From assembly GCF_964340395.1 (NCBI RefSeq), contig NC_135552.1:10373194-10437193 (forward strand): a stretch of 64,000 bases of DNA, read 5' to 3'. The stretch is from Glandiceps talaboti. Taxonomy: Eukaryota; Hemichordata; Enteropneusta; Spengelidae. The notes below the pieces were generated by a model that was not told the DNA's origin, did not search any database, and worked only from the letters and a program-made list of their open reading frames with translations. Shown here one piece after another: positions 14,613 to 27,800 of this stretch; within the stretch, counting starts at the first letter, position 1, and the number at the start of each line of letters is the position of its first letter. The position numbers were made by a program, and so were the translations under genes.

Positions 14613-15609
14613 GTCTGTCTGTCTGCAAGTCCATCAGATATTTGTGTGTTTCTGTCTGTCTCCCTACCTGACTCTCTATAATCCTATCATTAACATTTCA
14701 GCTTATAATAAGTGTTACACTGTATACACTTGGATGTTGATTTATCTGACACATAGCTTGCTTATTGTGATCTATGTACTGCCTATTTCAGCTCTAATCT
14801 ACTAATACTATATATTATTTCTTTCTCACATAGCTTGCTTATTGTGATCTATGTACCATCTATTTCAGCTCTACTATACTCTACATAATTGTCTCTTTCT
14901 CACACATAGCTTGCTTATTGTGATCTGTGTACTGCCTATTTCAGTTCTACTATACTTTACATTGTCTCTTTCTCTGCAGGATATTAACGTTAACGTTAAA
15001 GTATGCATCACATTCACCCTGTCACACATACATGTGCTTGCTTTTACTACTTTTCACTGTAAATTCACTTCCTACTACCTGTTCAATTTTTCTCTTATCT
15101 ACTTTTCTGTGTACAACCTCTTTCCAATTCATTCAGTCTTTAAAACTGTTCTGTCTGTTCCTAGCATCCTTTTCATACGTGCATCTACACTATCATTTTG
15201 TTTCTAAATTCTTCCCCATGTCTAAAGTTAACTTTGACATTTTCTTTTTCTTGCCATATTTGATTTTTCAGCTGTACAGCTGGTAGCTGGGCAGAATTTG
15301 CAGACATTACACCAGAGACTTCGCCATTTGAAGAATATGTGTTGGCACTGTACTGGGCTGCAGCCACCATGTCCAGTACAGGGTACGGTGATATCAGTGC
15401 CCATACCACACTTGGAAGAGCCATAGCTCTCGCTGCCATGTTGATTGGATTACTGCTTTATGGATACTGCCTGTCATCAATTGCTGCTACTTTAGCAAAT
15501 GCTGATGCACCAAGGTAAAATTATTGATATGACACACACACATACAGACTCATAGACATGGATGCATGCACATACATGCACATGCTCACACACACACACA
15601 CACACACAT

Positions 15610-15654
<45 letters not shown>

Positions 15655-15722
15655 TCCACACCTCCAACGTACGTACATACATACATACATACATACATGC
15701 ATACATACATACATACATACAT

Positions 15723-15782
<60 letters not shown>

Positions 15783-15837
15783 ACGTACGTACGTACGTAC
15801 GTACGTACGTACGTACATACATACATACATACATACA

Positions 15838-15871
<34 letters not shown>

Positions 15872-18800
15872 CATACATACATATATACATACATACATTA
15901 GCATGATTCTAGTACATGTCAAAGTCAATATTTTGGATTGCATGACACTAAACTTTGTATTCATGTTCTTTTATTTTACAGAGTCAGCTTTCAAGAGAAA
16001 TTATTTGCCGTCCAGGAGTTCATGCGTCATCATCACCTGGGTACAGACCTCCAAAGGAGAGTTGTCAATTATCTCAGCTTGCTCTTCAGAAGACACAGGT
16101 AATATCCAAATGTCCCAATAGTCTTAGTTTTCATGTAGATGTCATGACTACATGTAGTTTTCCATATTCAATTGTTGGAAGAGCAATGTAAACGTGAGAA
16201 TGGCTCTACTGAATATGTTCGGTTATGTTGATCATACTTCTGGGTTGTTCTTTTTTTTAAAAAGAAGTGGCTATATATATGGCACAGACATTTTTAGAAA
16301 AAAAATTGATTATACAGTTTATGTTGCTTCTTCCATCTTTAATGTTTTTGAAATAAATTTCAAAATCTCTGCCATGAACTTTTTCCAGCATTTGAAATTG
16401 ATGATTTATCTTATCACATCAACAGTGGTGTATTTCTGAACGTAATATGGAATCACATATTGAGCTTTGAGGGTACATGTAGAATGCGCCTCAGGATCAA
16501 ATTTCCCAGAAAACCAAAATTCTTGAAATCATTGCAAACTGTCATAGGAAAGCTCTTAAATTCCTTGTTCTTTAAATTTGAAATAATAAAAGAACTTTGA
16601 GGGTTAACCATTGTGCTTTCAAGTTTCAAGGAAATCAACACTCTTTTATTTTCCCTCTGAATTCACAAGGTATTTGACAGCCATGTTGGATTCTAATATC
16701 ATGGCTTGATTTTGACAGTCATGTTTCATTCTAATATCATGGCTTGATTTAATATCAATTTGACTTTTTTTTTTCAAAAGTTTGTACATTTCTAGAATGG
16801 CCATTATTTTCTTCTTCTTAATTTTAACTGAGAACGATTTTGAGTTTTCATGAAAGTAACAGTAAAAGTTCAAATGTTTATTTCCAAGGCGTATTTTATG
16901 TTAAACTCTAATATTTGACCATTTTCTGTACATCTATATAGAGGAGAAGCCATGCCAGGTGGCAAACAACTGATGCATGATATGCCTATAGCTTTACAAC
17001 AAGACATAGCATTTGAAGATGCCCAGGCAACTCTTGGATGTGTACCACTGTTTAAGGACTGCGACCCAAGCTTTATCCGTATGTTATCCCTGAAAACCCA
17101 TGCTTACCTATTTACACCTGGTGACATAATCGTATATCAAGGTGATATGGGCCGTGAGATGTACTTCATCCGTAGAGGGACTTGCGAAGTGAGTGTTTTA
17201 TTGACAATTATGTGTATTTTATGCTTCTGAAAAGTTCTTCAAAGTATTGGAATTTCTGCCCACTCCTTGAAAAGTTATCATATTTGTATTAATGGTACAT
17301 GTGTTTTAAATCTGCTTTTCCACAGTCATTGTTCTGATCATAACATTGTATAGTTGTTATCCCAAGCACAGACCTATTGTGGCTCAAAAGCCCTATATAA
17401 CTTTCTAAACTCTAAGAGATGCATACAGTGCATTGTAGCCTCTGTATGAACATAAGGATTCAATCCTTCACTGAGCAACCCCTATCCTTTCAGGTCCCTG
17501 TTTATAAAGCCTGGTTTAACTGATGAACAATGGCGGTTTAAATCTGTGTTCAAAGACTTTAGCCTTTGGAAACAGATGGCAGTGTCTTGATCTGGTAACA
17601 AACTAACATGCAGATTCAAAGCACTTAGCCAGGCGCTTTTACCACTTGACCATTGTGACTCCAAAAAATCCTTGAAAATGTAATGTATTGAATGATCAGC
17701 AATAAAAATGTATCTTGAAGCATGGTCTTGAACTAAACTATAAGTACAGTGACATACATTGTGTTTTGTTTGTCAGGTTTTATCATCAGACTTAAGCAGA
17801 GTGACTAGCATGATCGGACCTGGACAATACTTTGGTGAAGTTGGACTCATCTTTGGTGATTATCGTACAGCGACAGTCAGAGCTTCATCGTACTGTGAGC
17901 TGTTGATGTTACAAAGACCGGACCTTGACGAAGTTCTTCAACACTTCCCACTGATTGATAAGTAAGGGACTATATACTTGTCAGCTTTGTTATTAACAAT
18001 GTCACCTCTCTCTACATGTATGTTAGGGTTTGAATTTCATCCTAGGCTGTTACTCAGAACTTTAGGACTTCCAAAGTTGACTTTCAAATATATTATGCTT
18101 ATCTACATCACTTGACAAAACTGAAATTGTCACATTTCTGTGTGTTGGAATTGGAATTTCATCCATCATCATTCATGGCTATTACTCAGATCTTTAGGAC
18201 TTCCAGTGTTGACTTTCAAATATATGCTTATCTTCATACTTTCACAAAACTAATAACTGAAATTATCACATTTCTCTATGTTTGAATTGGGGATTTCACC
18301 CAATATGGCTATTACTCAGATCTTTAGGACTTTAAAAGCTTTGAAACATTTGTGTTTTTCAACCACATCATTTTAGACAATTAGCAGTAATATGTAATTG
18401 CTAATACTTTGACTTTCAACCATATCAGTTTAGACAATTAGCTTCAACCACATCAGTTTAGATAATCGGCAGTAATATCTAATTGCTAATATTTTGACTT
18501 TCTTGTGTGGTAACCATCAGGCAATTCAAAGAAGCTGCTGAAAACAAACAACACTTGATGGAACTAAGGAATGCTTCTCAGAAAAGGGAACCAGAGGACA
18601 AACCCAAACGTAAGTTAAAACCTATTATTACAATATTTGTGAAGTTAAGTTGAAATCTATTTAATTTTAAATTTATTAATTTGTAAGTGTTGGAATAAGC
18701 ATTGATCTCATATTTTCACATAGTGCAATTACATTTAAAAAATGAAATCCCAGGGTAAAATATATGTTGTCACAGTTTTGATATATGCCACTTTTCTAAG

Positions 18801-21800
18801 TATGGTTTCCAGGGTTTGTGATCCAACAAATTTCTAGTAGCTGGAACTTCCTGGTATTTTTTTGGTAATTATTGTGTCTTGAGAGATACATTAAACCTTT
18901 ACTGGAAACAAATCTAATCAACTGAATTACCTGTCTACTAGTCATTGATGGTACTGTACTATGTACACCGGCTTCATGTCCATGTATAGTACTTATAAAC
19001 AGTTTGGACAAATGTACTTGTTTGTTAACAAATGGTAAATTTGGGAATGCTGCCAGGGTTTGATGACTAGGTAATCATACATACTGCAAGATTTGGAGTC
19101 ATGATTGATGAATGGTTAGAGTGGCCAACTTTGAATCTACAGGTTGCAGGTTCGAGCCCTGTTGCTGCCGTTTGTTTCTGAATGGCTAAAGTCCTTGGGC
19201 AAGATTTTAACCACGACTGTCCCTCAGTCAAACCAGCTGTATAATTGGGAATCTGGTAGGATAGAGGTTGCAATGTGAATGCTTTAATCCTATGCACTGA
19301 GACTGCAATGGTTTGTATACTCCCCAGGGAGTTGAAGTAAAGGGCCGTTGTGCCACTATAGATCTGTGCCAGGGGTAATAATTGTAAATCGCTTTGAGCA
19401 CAGAGTGGGAAAGCATTATATAAAAACCAACATTGTTATTATTATTTGATTATATACATACAAATGTACGTCAACAAACACAACAACATAACTACCGGTA
19501 TGTTAAAAATAACAAAGTTACAAGAAAATTCAGGAGCTTTGATTAAAAAAAATTCCTGTTTGAGGTTAATAGTTTTGAAACATTCTCAGCTTTGAAACAG
19601 AGACTTTGTACATGTGTAATGGTATTCATTCTAAACATCAAATTTAAGATTACCAAAATGTGACATTAAAAGTTGGATGTTTTATTTTACTCTTCAGGAG
19701 AGACTGAACAGTTACATGACATCATACAATCCACTCCTGTAACACCAACAGAGGAGTCTGTCAGAGTCTTTGACTGGTAAGTTAGAAAATCATTGCTTTG
19801 ATCACAAATTTGTGTAGGTATTTATTCTGGATGTTTATTACTTTTTGATGTTTGAAAAAAGCGATATGAAACAGTATTAACAAAGTCCATATTTTATAAG
19901 TCATCAATTGCAAAAAAGAATAATATATTAATTTAATAATAAAAAATGTGTATTAAAATGTTTGTTACTGTACATACAGGAAGTGATTTAAATTTTTTTT
20001 TGCAATTATTGAATTCCAAACACAGACTTGGTCTATTTTTTTGGCAGTTTTTTCAAGTAGTAAAACATAGTAAAGTTAAAAAAAATGTGTATTAAAATGT
20101 TTGTTACTGTACATATAAGAAATGATTTTTAAACAAATTTAAAAAAATTATTTTTTGCAATTATTGAACTCCAGATGTGGTCTATATTTTTTTGGCAGTT
20201 TTTTCAAGTAGAAAAACATAGTAAAGTTAAAGTAATCCAAATTCTATAAATAGATACCTATTTCTCATCCATTAGCCATTTTAAGATTTGTTAATTTGAG
20301 GGTTTGAAATTTGTAATAAAGAAAAGTCGTATATTGGAATGAAGTATTATTACATGTGAATTTCAGAAGTGACTCTTATTAATAAAAGACTATAGTGTAC
20401 AACATAAAGGTGATTTATATCGTATACTTGCTGGATTTCTGTTCTCCATTTCCTCATTGTTTTTGAATATTACTTTCGTTCTGATTGAACTTACTTGCTC
20501 TTAGAAAAACTCACTTACTTGCAAAACTAGGTGGAAATTTTAACTTTTTTTTCACTTGTTATTGGGTTTTTTTCAGTACTACTGACGATTACAAAGGACC
20601 CTTCAAATCTCTCAGCCCTATCACATATCTTCTATCCTTCTTGTTGATGAAACGGTGCTTCTTGCCAAGCGGGAAATGGTGCAAACGATGGGAAATTGTG
20701 CGTGTTGGCGTTGCAATACTCGTAGTCTTCTCAGTCAGCCTACAAGCCTCGTTTCTCCATATGGACATACCGCTTTGGAGTTTTAACTACGCTTTGGACC
20801 TCATATGTTATATCGACATGTAAGTTATTACAAGCATTGTGACCTTATTTTACTTAATCTGTCTTTCTCAGTGTAACGCCATTAAAACGATAGGTTGGTT
20901 TCAAAAGGAAAACCTGTCTAACTTCAAAGTATGTGTACATGTTGGTGTCACCAAGCATAGTTTTGAAAATGATAGAAACATTCTGAGCTAACATTGCAGC
21001 AAAATCTACCGGTCCAATTGGCCAGGTCTTTCCAAAATCTTCCAGTCCAGTCTAATGATTTAGTGGCCCCAGGCTGCTGGGCCAGAGTTAATTTCGAGCC
21101 CTGCCAGTGGTGATATTTTAAATCGTAATTATTCTTTTAATCTTGTGGATGTGGCATTGCCTTTGAAATTGATCATTAAAGTTAGAAGGATACTAAAACA
21201 GGAACCAGGAACTCAATATTTCACCCTCTACACTGGTCTTGAATGATCATGTTGAAAATTCAGAAGTGTGAAGTTTCTTTCTTTCTTTTTTTCCCCAGCA
21301 AACGGAAAGTATTTAAAGGACATTTCACTCTCCATGTAAGACTAAAACATGAATAGTCAATTTTTAGACAATTGAACATTTCCGTGTCTCCAGGAAAATG
21401 GTTATGTTGAGTACCTAGTACTTTAATCTTCATTTGTAAGATTTAAAACTCATGATAGTATACATGTGTATCTGTCTGTCGGTGGACACATTTTACCTTT
21501 GATATTATCTATTCCAGGTATTTGAAGTTTCACACTGCCTTTTACAATGAAAACAATGTGTTAGTCACCCATCCATTGTCGACTGCCAAACATTATCTCA
21601 AGTAAGTTATAGTTAGTTTTCTCACTGCATGTAGCTTGGAACCATATTTCAGTTGTGGACACTATTGTAGGTCTCTCCATGGGTTTACCTGTGTGTACTT
21701 GATTTATACAGCATCAGCATTTTACCCCATATTATTTTGCTTTATAGTAACTGAAAATGGGTTAGTTTTCTTGAACAAAGTAGTAGCAACATTTTTAAAA

Positions 21801-24800
21801 AAAAATAATATTTTGTTAATTTAAATAGCAAAAGTTGAAGATTTTCTATTTCTGAGTCACACACTACATTAAACGTGGCTGTAGGTAAATATTGATGATT
21901 ACTTGTCAATATTTTTCAATCCGGTAACATTAATTTACTTCTATTAATTTCTTTGTAATTGCAGGACCAATTTTTTCTTTGACCTGATGGCAGGCTTTCC
22001 AACTGAGCTGATTGCCTTTGCAGTGTTTGGATCATTCTCAGGTAGGTAACAACCAGTGAAAAGAAAACACAAATTATTTCCTTCATATATTTATGTTTCC
22101 CAAGATAGTGATGTCAAACTTATATTTAAGAAAAAAATAAAACCAGCCAAGATTTAGTTTTGTGGATCATAGTTGCATAGCTCATGACCATATAGATACT
22201 TTGTAATTCTAAGCAAAACTTTGATTTCCACATTTCATCTTTTCCCCTCAAAGCTATTTAAAAAATTATTTTATTTAATTATTTATTTATTCATATTTTA
22301 AATATTTTTTATTTATTTATTTATTTATTGACGACAGTGCATCCATCATATGGTATTTGTCCAATTACAACAAATACATTAACACGAAATAGCTATAGGT
22401 AAAAACTGAAAGAAAAGTACTAGCAAAATTAGAATTAGCATTATATGTTGTTGTATTGGGCAGCACTGATGAGTATATTTTACATTAACTTTTACAGGGT
22501 ATGCTGTACATGCTTATGCTGTAGTAAGACTAAACAGATTACTAGGTGTCTACAGACTGGTAAGTATGCTATGCTATTCACAAATTAATGGAATTTGATT
22601 CAAATTCAGATAATTTTCCTCTGCATATTTAACTGTGTTTTCCAAGTTGATCAAGTAATCAGATAGTCTGTAAGGTACCCCTGATGGGGCGCCCTCACAC
22701 ATTTCTGTATCGAAGGCCGGTGAGGGTGGAGCAATGTGATGTGGGGCGCCCTCACAGATAGGTCAACCTCTTTCATGTCTGTATCGAAAGCTGGTGAGCC
22801 TCCATGTTATTTTAGACCTGTAAAGATTGTCAGTGTCCAATAATTCAAGTACACAGTGATAATATGTGGACTACATCATCAGAACCTGTAATACTCATAT
22901 TAGACATTTCAGAAGTTGATCTATACTATTCTCAACTGGCACGAATTTCAATGTATATGATGTACATTCTGTATTTTATTATTTTCAGCCACTGGCTTTC
23001 AATTATCTGGAATCTGGTGTAGAACGTGAGACTGGTTTCATCAGGTCAGTATATCCCATAGTAAGATTTCTTCAGTCATATTTAGGATTAGTCTTGGTTT
23101 CCCAGACTGTTGTCACTGGGGGCTCTGCCTATGACTCAGACATCCCCAAGCGAGAGAAACCGAATCCCAACTCACCTGCACAGGAACTAACTCCTAGAGC
23201 AGTGCATGCTGGGGAATACTTCACATCCAACATTGCAGGCCGAACAATTTAGGTACCTTCATGACAGGGTATCACTCCTCAAGCAATTGACGCAACTAAA
23301 TTACAACAAACAGGCCTTGGAAGCCCAGTTTTTATGACTTACACAGTTTGACTTCCAGTGCTGGGTAGTTGGAACGTGTTTTCCCCAGACTTTCATAGAA
23401 GAGCTCCTAGCAGTGGGAGTCTGGGTAACCGAGACTAATTTACAACCTCCAAGTACACCTTGATTTTTTGTAGTTAAATATAATGGGCATGCCATTGTTC
23501 CTCATTCATTTTTAGTGAAGGTCATTGCCATGGACACCCATTGTCAGCAAACATGTATATGTAATATGCACCCTAAAATGATAATAAAAAGTAGACATTA
23601 CTCCACTCCTAAACAGAATAAACACAGCTAAAAACAGAAGAAAAATAATGTGAGTTTTTATAATAAGCAATTCTATACATGTTTTTTTTTCATGTAGGGA
23701 AGTCAAATTTTTGTTCTACCTGTTGATGTTTATTCATCTATGGGCCTGTCTGTGGTACATCAATGCCTGTCCACCCATATTCTCCATCAATCCCACTGAA
23801 GACGATCTGGTCGGCCGAGTCAAAACTAATTACCATAGGTGCCTTAATAACTCCTGGGCTCTCATGTACACAGATCACAATGTCAGTAAGTATATAGTGG
23901 TTTTGTTCACCAGAGGAATAGCAGTGAAAAAGAAGAAAAGTAACCCCCCCCCCCCCCAAAAAAAAAAAAAAAAAAGAAAAAAAAAAGCATAGTATATTCT
24001 GAAACGAAACTCTCTAAAGTAAAAGTCATTGAAAGTAAAAAATGGAAATAGTAATGGAAGATTGTAGATACAAGATTAAGAAGGAAAACAGAGAAAAAAA
24101 TAATTTGAAAATATTTTTTCTGAAACAAGAATCATGTAAAGAGCAATGGGAAATGCACAATGGAAGATCATAGATTCAGAAGTGGAAAAAAGAAAGAAAA
24201 GACAGAATATTACTGTCAAACAATAATCGTACACATGTGTTTATTATACTATGTATTTGTTTACAACTTTAGCTGCTGCATCCATTGCCGGCCAATATGT
24301 TGTCAGTTTGTATTGGGCCTCTGCTACATCTGCCTCTGTAGGCTATGGGGACATACATGCAAATAATGTTGGAGAGGTGAGTTTGTCTCAGCTTGTATTT
24401 TTAAAAGAAAAGAGATGTTGTGAATTGTAATTATCTAGAGAGTGAGATTGAGATTGAGATTTCGAGGGGGATAGAGAGAGACAGAGACAAAGACAGAGAC
24501 AGAGACAGACACAGACAGACAGACAGACAGACAGACAGAGCTCATATGTCTAACATCAAATTATTGCCTGTATATTACAGATGGTGATTGCCCTGTTGTC
24601 TATGATCATCGGCATTGCATTCTTTGGCTATGTTATTGCTAGTGTTGCTGCTAGCTTGGCTAATGCTGACTCACAGAGGGCCAGATACCAGGAGAAAATC
24701 ACCGCTATTCATGCATTTATGAAGGTAAGTATATTTATAAATAACGAATGATGATAATGTATTTTTTTTACAGCTCATTTCTACAATTGAAAAAGTGCTG

Positions 24801-27800
24801 TAATGTACAAGAATTATTACCCATTTATTCTCCCTCAACACCCTTTTATGCACAGAATATGGGTAGTCAGTAAAGATTAAATCTTTCATATTACAATGTT
24901 TGTCCTACCAGGTCCAGACTGTGAACCTTGACTGGTGGGGTACAATTTGTGATTAAAAATCTTGCACAAGAACAAATGGATACAACAAGATTGTATTGAA
25001 CTAGCAATGTGCCAATTGGGCCAAGCTCTCTTGTCATTCATATATCATGACTTCACATATCATTAATTATGTTACAATTGTTGTGATATTTCCATAGGAC
25101 CAGGACATGGAATACAATATTCGACATATGGTAAAGAATTACTACGAGTATTTATGGCTACGGACTAAAGGTGTTGACCCGGACTCACTGTTTGATGGCT
25201 TACCACTCTCACTCAAGGCTGATGTCACCTTGAGTCTTTATCAGGAACTTATCAACAAGGTGAGTGAGATCATCTCAGTTGTACTCCACACAGACACATA
25301 CAAACAATGGCAGAAATCAAGCTTTCAGCTGACTTAGATAGATAGATAGATACAAACTAAAATTATTGTTGCGACATGTTGATATGAACTATTGAATGGA
25401 TGTTGTTTTAATTTTACTCAGTCGGGTGGCATTTCTGATAACTTCAGTGATCTTGCAGTGTACATTTTTTGCAACTCCAGTGTTTACGCTATCTTGATCA
25501 CAAAGTGATGATATCTGCAAAACAGAGGCACTGCTATCACCTATAGCTACCACATGTATCAACAATAGCTTTTTAGTTTGTGTCCATAATAGCAAACTGA
25601 AAGCTTGGCTTCCACAGTAGTATCTATGTCTTGACTCTTTGGTTTTGTAGTGCATGATATTTAAAAACCCAATCTCCATGTAAAATTTTCCCCAATTTTC
25701 ATATGAAAGTTAACTTGTGCTTGTGTGTTATCACCTATTACAACCAATTACTATATTATTACCATGCAATATTTTTGTCATTGTAAATAATTACTTTTGA
25801 TCTTTTTTTTTAGGTACCACTCTTTCAAAATACTGAAATAGGCTTTCAAAAGATGCTGTCAATGTGTATCAAACCTGTGTATTATCTAGCCACAGATTAT
25901 GTGGTCCGAAAACACGACATAGGCAGTGAAGTAAGTCACATTTTTTTAAATCAACAACTGTTTGTATTTGCTTTCCTGTAGTTTATTAAATTTCAAACTC
26001 GTCTTGTTAAAAAAGTATGCTTGATGAATGATGAAAAAATTATCATAGACTGCATGAATAGTTGTCAACTAAAACTGGACCGGTACCGGTACTGTTAAAC
26101 AGCATTTGTATCCACTTCTCAGCTGTCACTTCCCACATACGTTCCTCTGCCCTGAAGTGAAAGTACTGATGAACTTCAACATGTCTCACGCATTGCACAA
26201 TAGGGAACTTGCAATCCAGACTGAGCATGCTCAGATGCAAAGGACTATGGGATTATCTGTGGTTATCATAATACCTAATCTGGAGCTACTGATAAAATAA
26301 ACCTCCCACAATTGTCAGGGTGACAACAAATTGATTATTTGTGGTTACAAACAATGTATCAACATTGTTTACAATACTAAATTAGTATTTACTATCACAT
26401 TTCCCATGATGCAATTTTCAACATGGCGGGTTTGCAAGTTCCTTATTAGTGTTGCTCCAGGGTTGGTAACAAAATTAGATTAATGGCAATCTATGCAAGT
26501 TTTACCAGCTTTTCTCTTTGTTCCAAAAATTTTGCAGAATCATGCACTAACAATATCCACAAATTGACAATACCTCATAGAATTAAAAAAGTTGGAAAAA
26601 ATTGACAAAGCACAACTTTCTTCCTAATAAGAAGTCATTTACCGAATCTTTCCTTAGATGTTCTTCATCCATCGTGGTGTGGTTGAGGTGGTTTCAGAAG
26701 ACGGACATATTGTCTTTGACACGATGCAAGCTGGTAGATTTTTCGGTGAAATCAGTTTAGTCTTCAGCGTCCCTAGAACAGCATCAATAAGGTAAGTATA
26801 GATACAAGTCACAACTCCAATTGCCTAACTAAACCTACACAACCTTGACAGTTGCCTAACTAAGCTCCCAAAATGGTAGTCTTGCTGCTAGATGTTCAGG
26901 CTTTCTTTCCATACTATAAGCGAACGAAGTTCGCAGTGAGGCTGCACTACAACTCCAATTGCCTAACTAAACCTACACAACCTTGACAGTTGCCTAACTA
27001 AGCTCCAAAAATGGCTGCACTACAACTCTAATTGCCTAACTAAACCTACACAATCTTGACAGTTGCCTAACTAAGTTCCCAAAATGGCTGCACACAGCTC
27101 AGTGAGTCACAACTCCAATTGCCTAACTAAACCTATACAATCTTGACAGTTGCCTAACTAAGTTCCCAAAATGGCTGCACACAGCGTAGTGAGTCACAAC
27201 TCCAATTGCCTAACTAAACCTATACAATCTTGACAGTTCCCTAACTAAGCTCCCAAAATGGCTGCACACAGCTATAACTTTAGCACATTTCATTGTATAT
27301 CTAATATTCACACACATTAATTAAATTACAAAATAAAGCTGACTAAAGGTGCAAATATGTTTGAGTGGACCTTTCCTTTAACACATAGCCAAATTACATT
27401 ATTCTGTCCCACAGTCATGTCATTATTATTATACATCCCCTTCTAACGTCATAATACCATGTATTAGTATTACACCCCCCCCCCCCTCCTTACTGATCTC
27501 TAATGTAACACTGACAATACATGTTATTCCGTTGCATCTATAGGACACAAAACAACTGTGATATCTTTGTGTTAACTAAAGAAGACTTAGACCGTGTACT
27601 GACCCATTATCCACTGATCAAAGAACAAATCCAGAAAGTTGCTGAAGAAAGAATCAATGCTGTCAGGAAAAGGAGTAAACAGAAAGTCAATGTCCCACCA
27701 GTAAGTATAACTTGAATTGCTTTTAAATTGGAATTCCTAGCAGCATTTACCTGCAATTTCTTTCTATAGCATTGTCTTCAGCTGTCAGTGGTTAATATAT

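Larger units (their letters stand above)
11473..15271 (+). other. Largest CNGK intron (intron 13), almost entirely repetitive
   Basis: This 3.8-kb intron separates S5 from the pore exon of repeat II. It holds a diverged tandem array (about 11,560-12,110), a tetranucleotide array (about 12,857-13,135), a TCTG array (about 14,358-14,628) and a three-copy tandem block (about 14,750-14,980). Just downstream of the last block is a perfect palindrome, TTAACGTTAACGTTAA. No exon is needed, because exon 13 (phase 2) joins exon 14 (phase 2) in frame. Confidence 0.85.
5663..18609 (+). other. CNGK: CNGK repeat II: S1-S6, C-linker and CNBD II (10 exons)
   Basis: Exon 9 gives the pre-S1 helix ([16 protein letters not shown]) and S1. 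Exon 10 is the extracellular S1-S2 loop with possible N-glycosylation sites NLT, NQS and NES. Exon 11 is S2 ([19 protein letters not shown]). Exon 12 is S3 and S4 ([18 protein letters not shown]). Exon 13 is S5. Exon 14 is the pore ([14 protein letters not shown]) and S6, ending LANADAPR. Exon 15 is the C-linker ([19 protein letters not shown]). Exons 16-17 are the CNBD, with [20 protein letters not shown] and DYRTATVRA. This cassette lacks the usual Pro before Arg but keeps Gly-Glu and Arg-Thr. Exon 18 starts the II-III linker. Visible residues about 357-888. Confidence 0.93.
19698..27700 (+). other. CNGK: CNGK II-III linker end and repeat III: S1-S6, C-linker and CNBD III (13 exons)
   Basis: Exon 19 ends the II-III linker. 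Exon 20 carries a pre-S1 segment and S1 ([18 protein letters not shown]) and enters S2. Exon 22 is S3 ([16 protein letters not shown]). Exon 23 is S4 ([16 protein letters not shown]). Exon 25 is S5 plus a long turret with a Cys-Pro-Pro. Exon 26 is the pore ([16 protein letters not shown]). Repeat III alone has Val, not Thr, before GYGD. Exon 27 is S6, ending [11 protein letters not shown]. Exon 28 is the C-linker ([12 protein letters not shown]). Exons 29-31 are the CNBD, with [21 protein letters not shown] and VPRTASIRT. This is the most canonical cassette of the four. Published work on the sea urchin orthologue assigns cGMP control chiefly to CNBD III. That is recalled knowledge, not shown here. 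Confidence 0.93.

Noticed and set aside
14247-14805. Long Cys-Leu-Ser-Val reading frames.
   Set aside because: Translation of a (TCTG)n array in an intron.
15492-16121. Long reading frames rich in Thr-His or Cys-Val.
   Set aside because: Translation of CA/ACAT microsatellites. The frame at the right end overlaps CNGK exon 15 in the wrong frame.
17485-17665. Possible functional tRNA gene on the minus strand.
   Set aside because: Only the A-box half is tRNA-like. There is no matching acceptor stem or good T arm, so a SINE fragment is more likely.
23711-23992. A 93-codon frame starting MFYLLMF-like.
   Set aside because: Its first part is CNGK exon 25 (S5 of repeat III) read in the correct frame. 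The tail after 23,885 is intron running into poly-C/poly-A.
26805-27272. Regularly spaced repeats that could suggest a CRISPR array.
   Set aside because: The units are contiguous, long and without unique spacers, within an intron of an animal gene.
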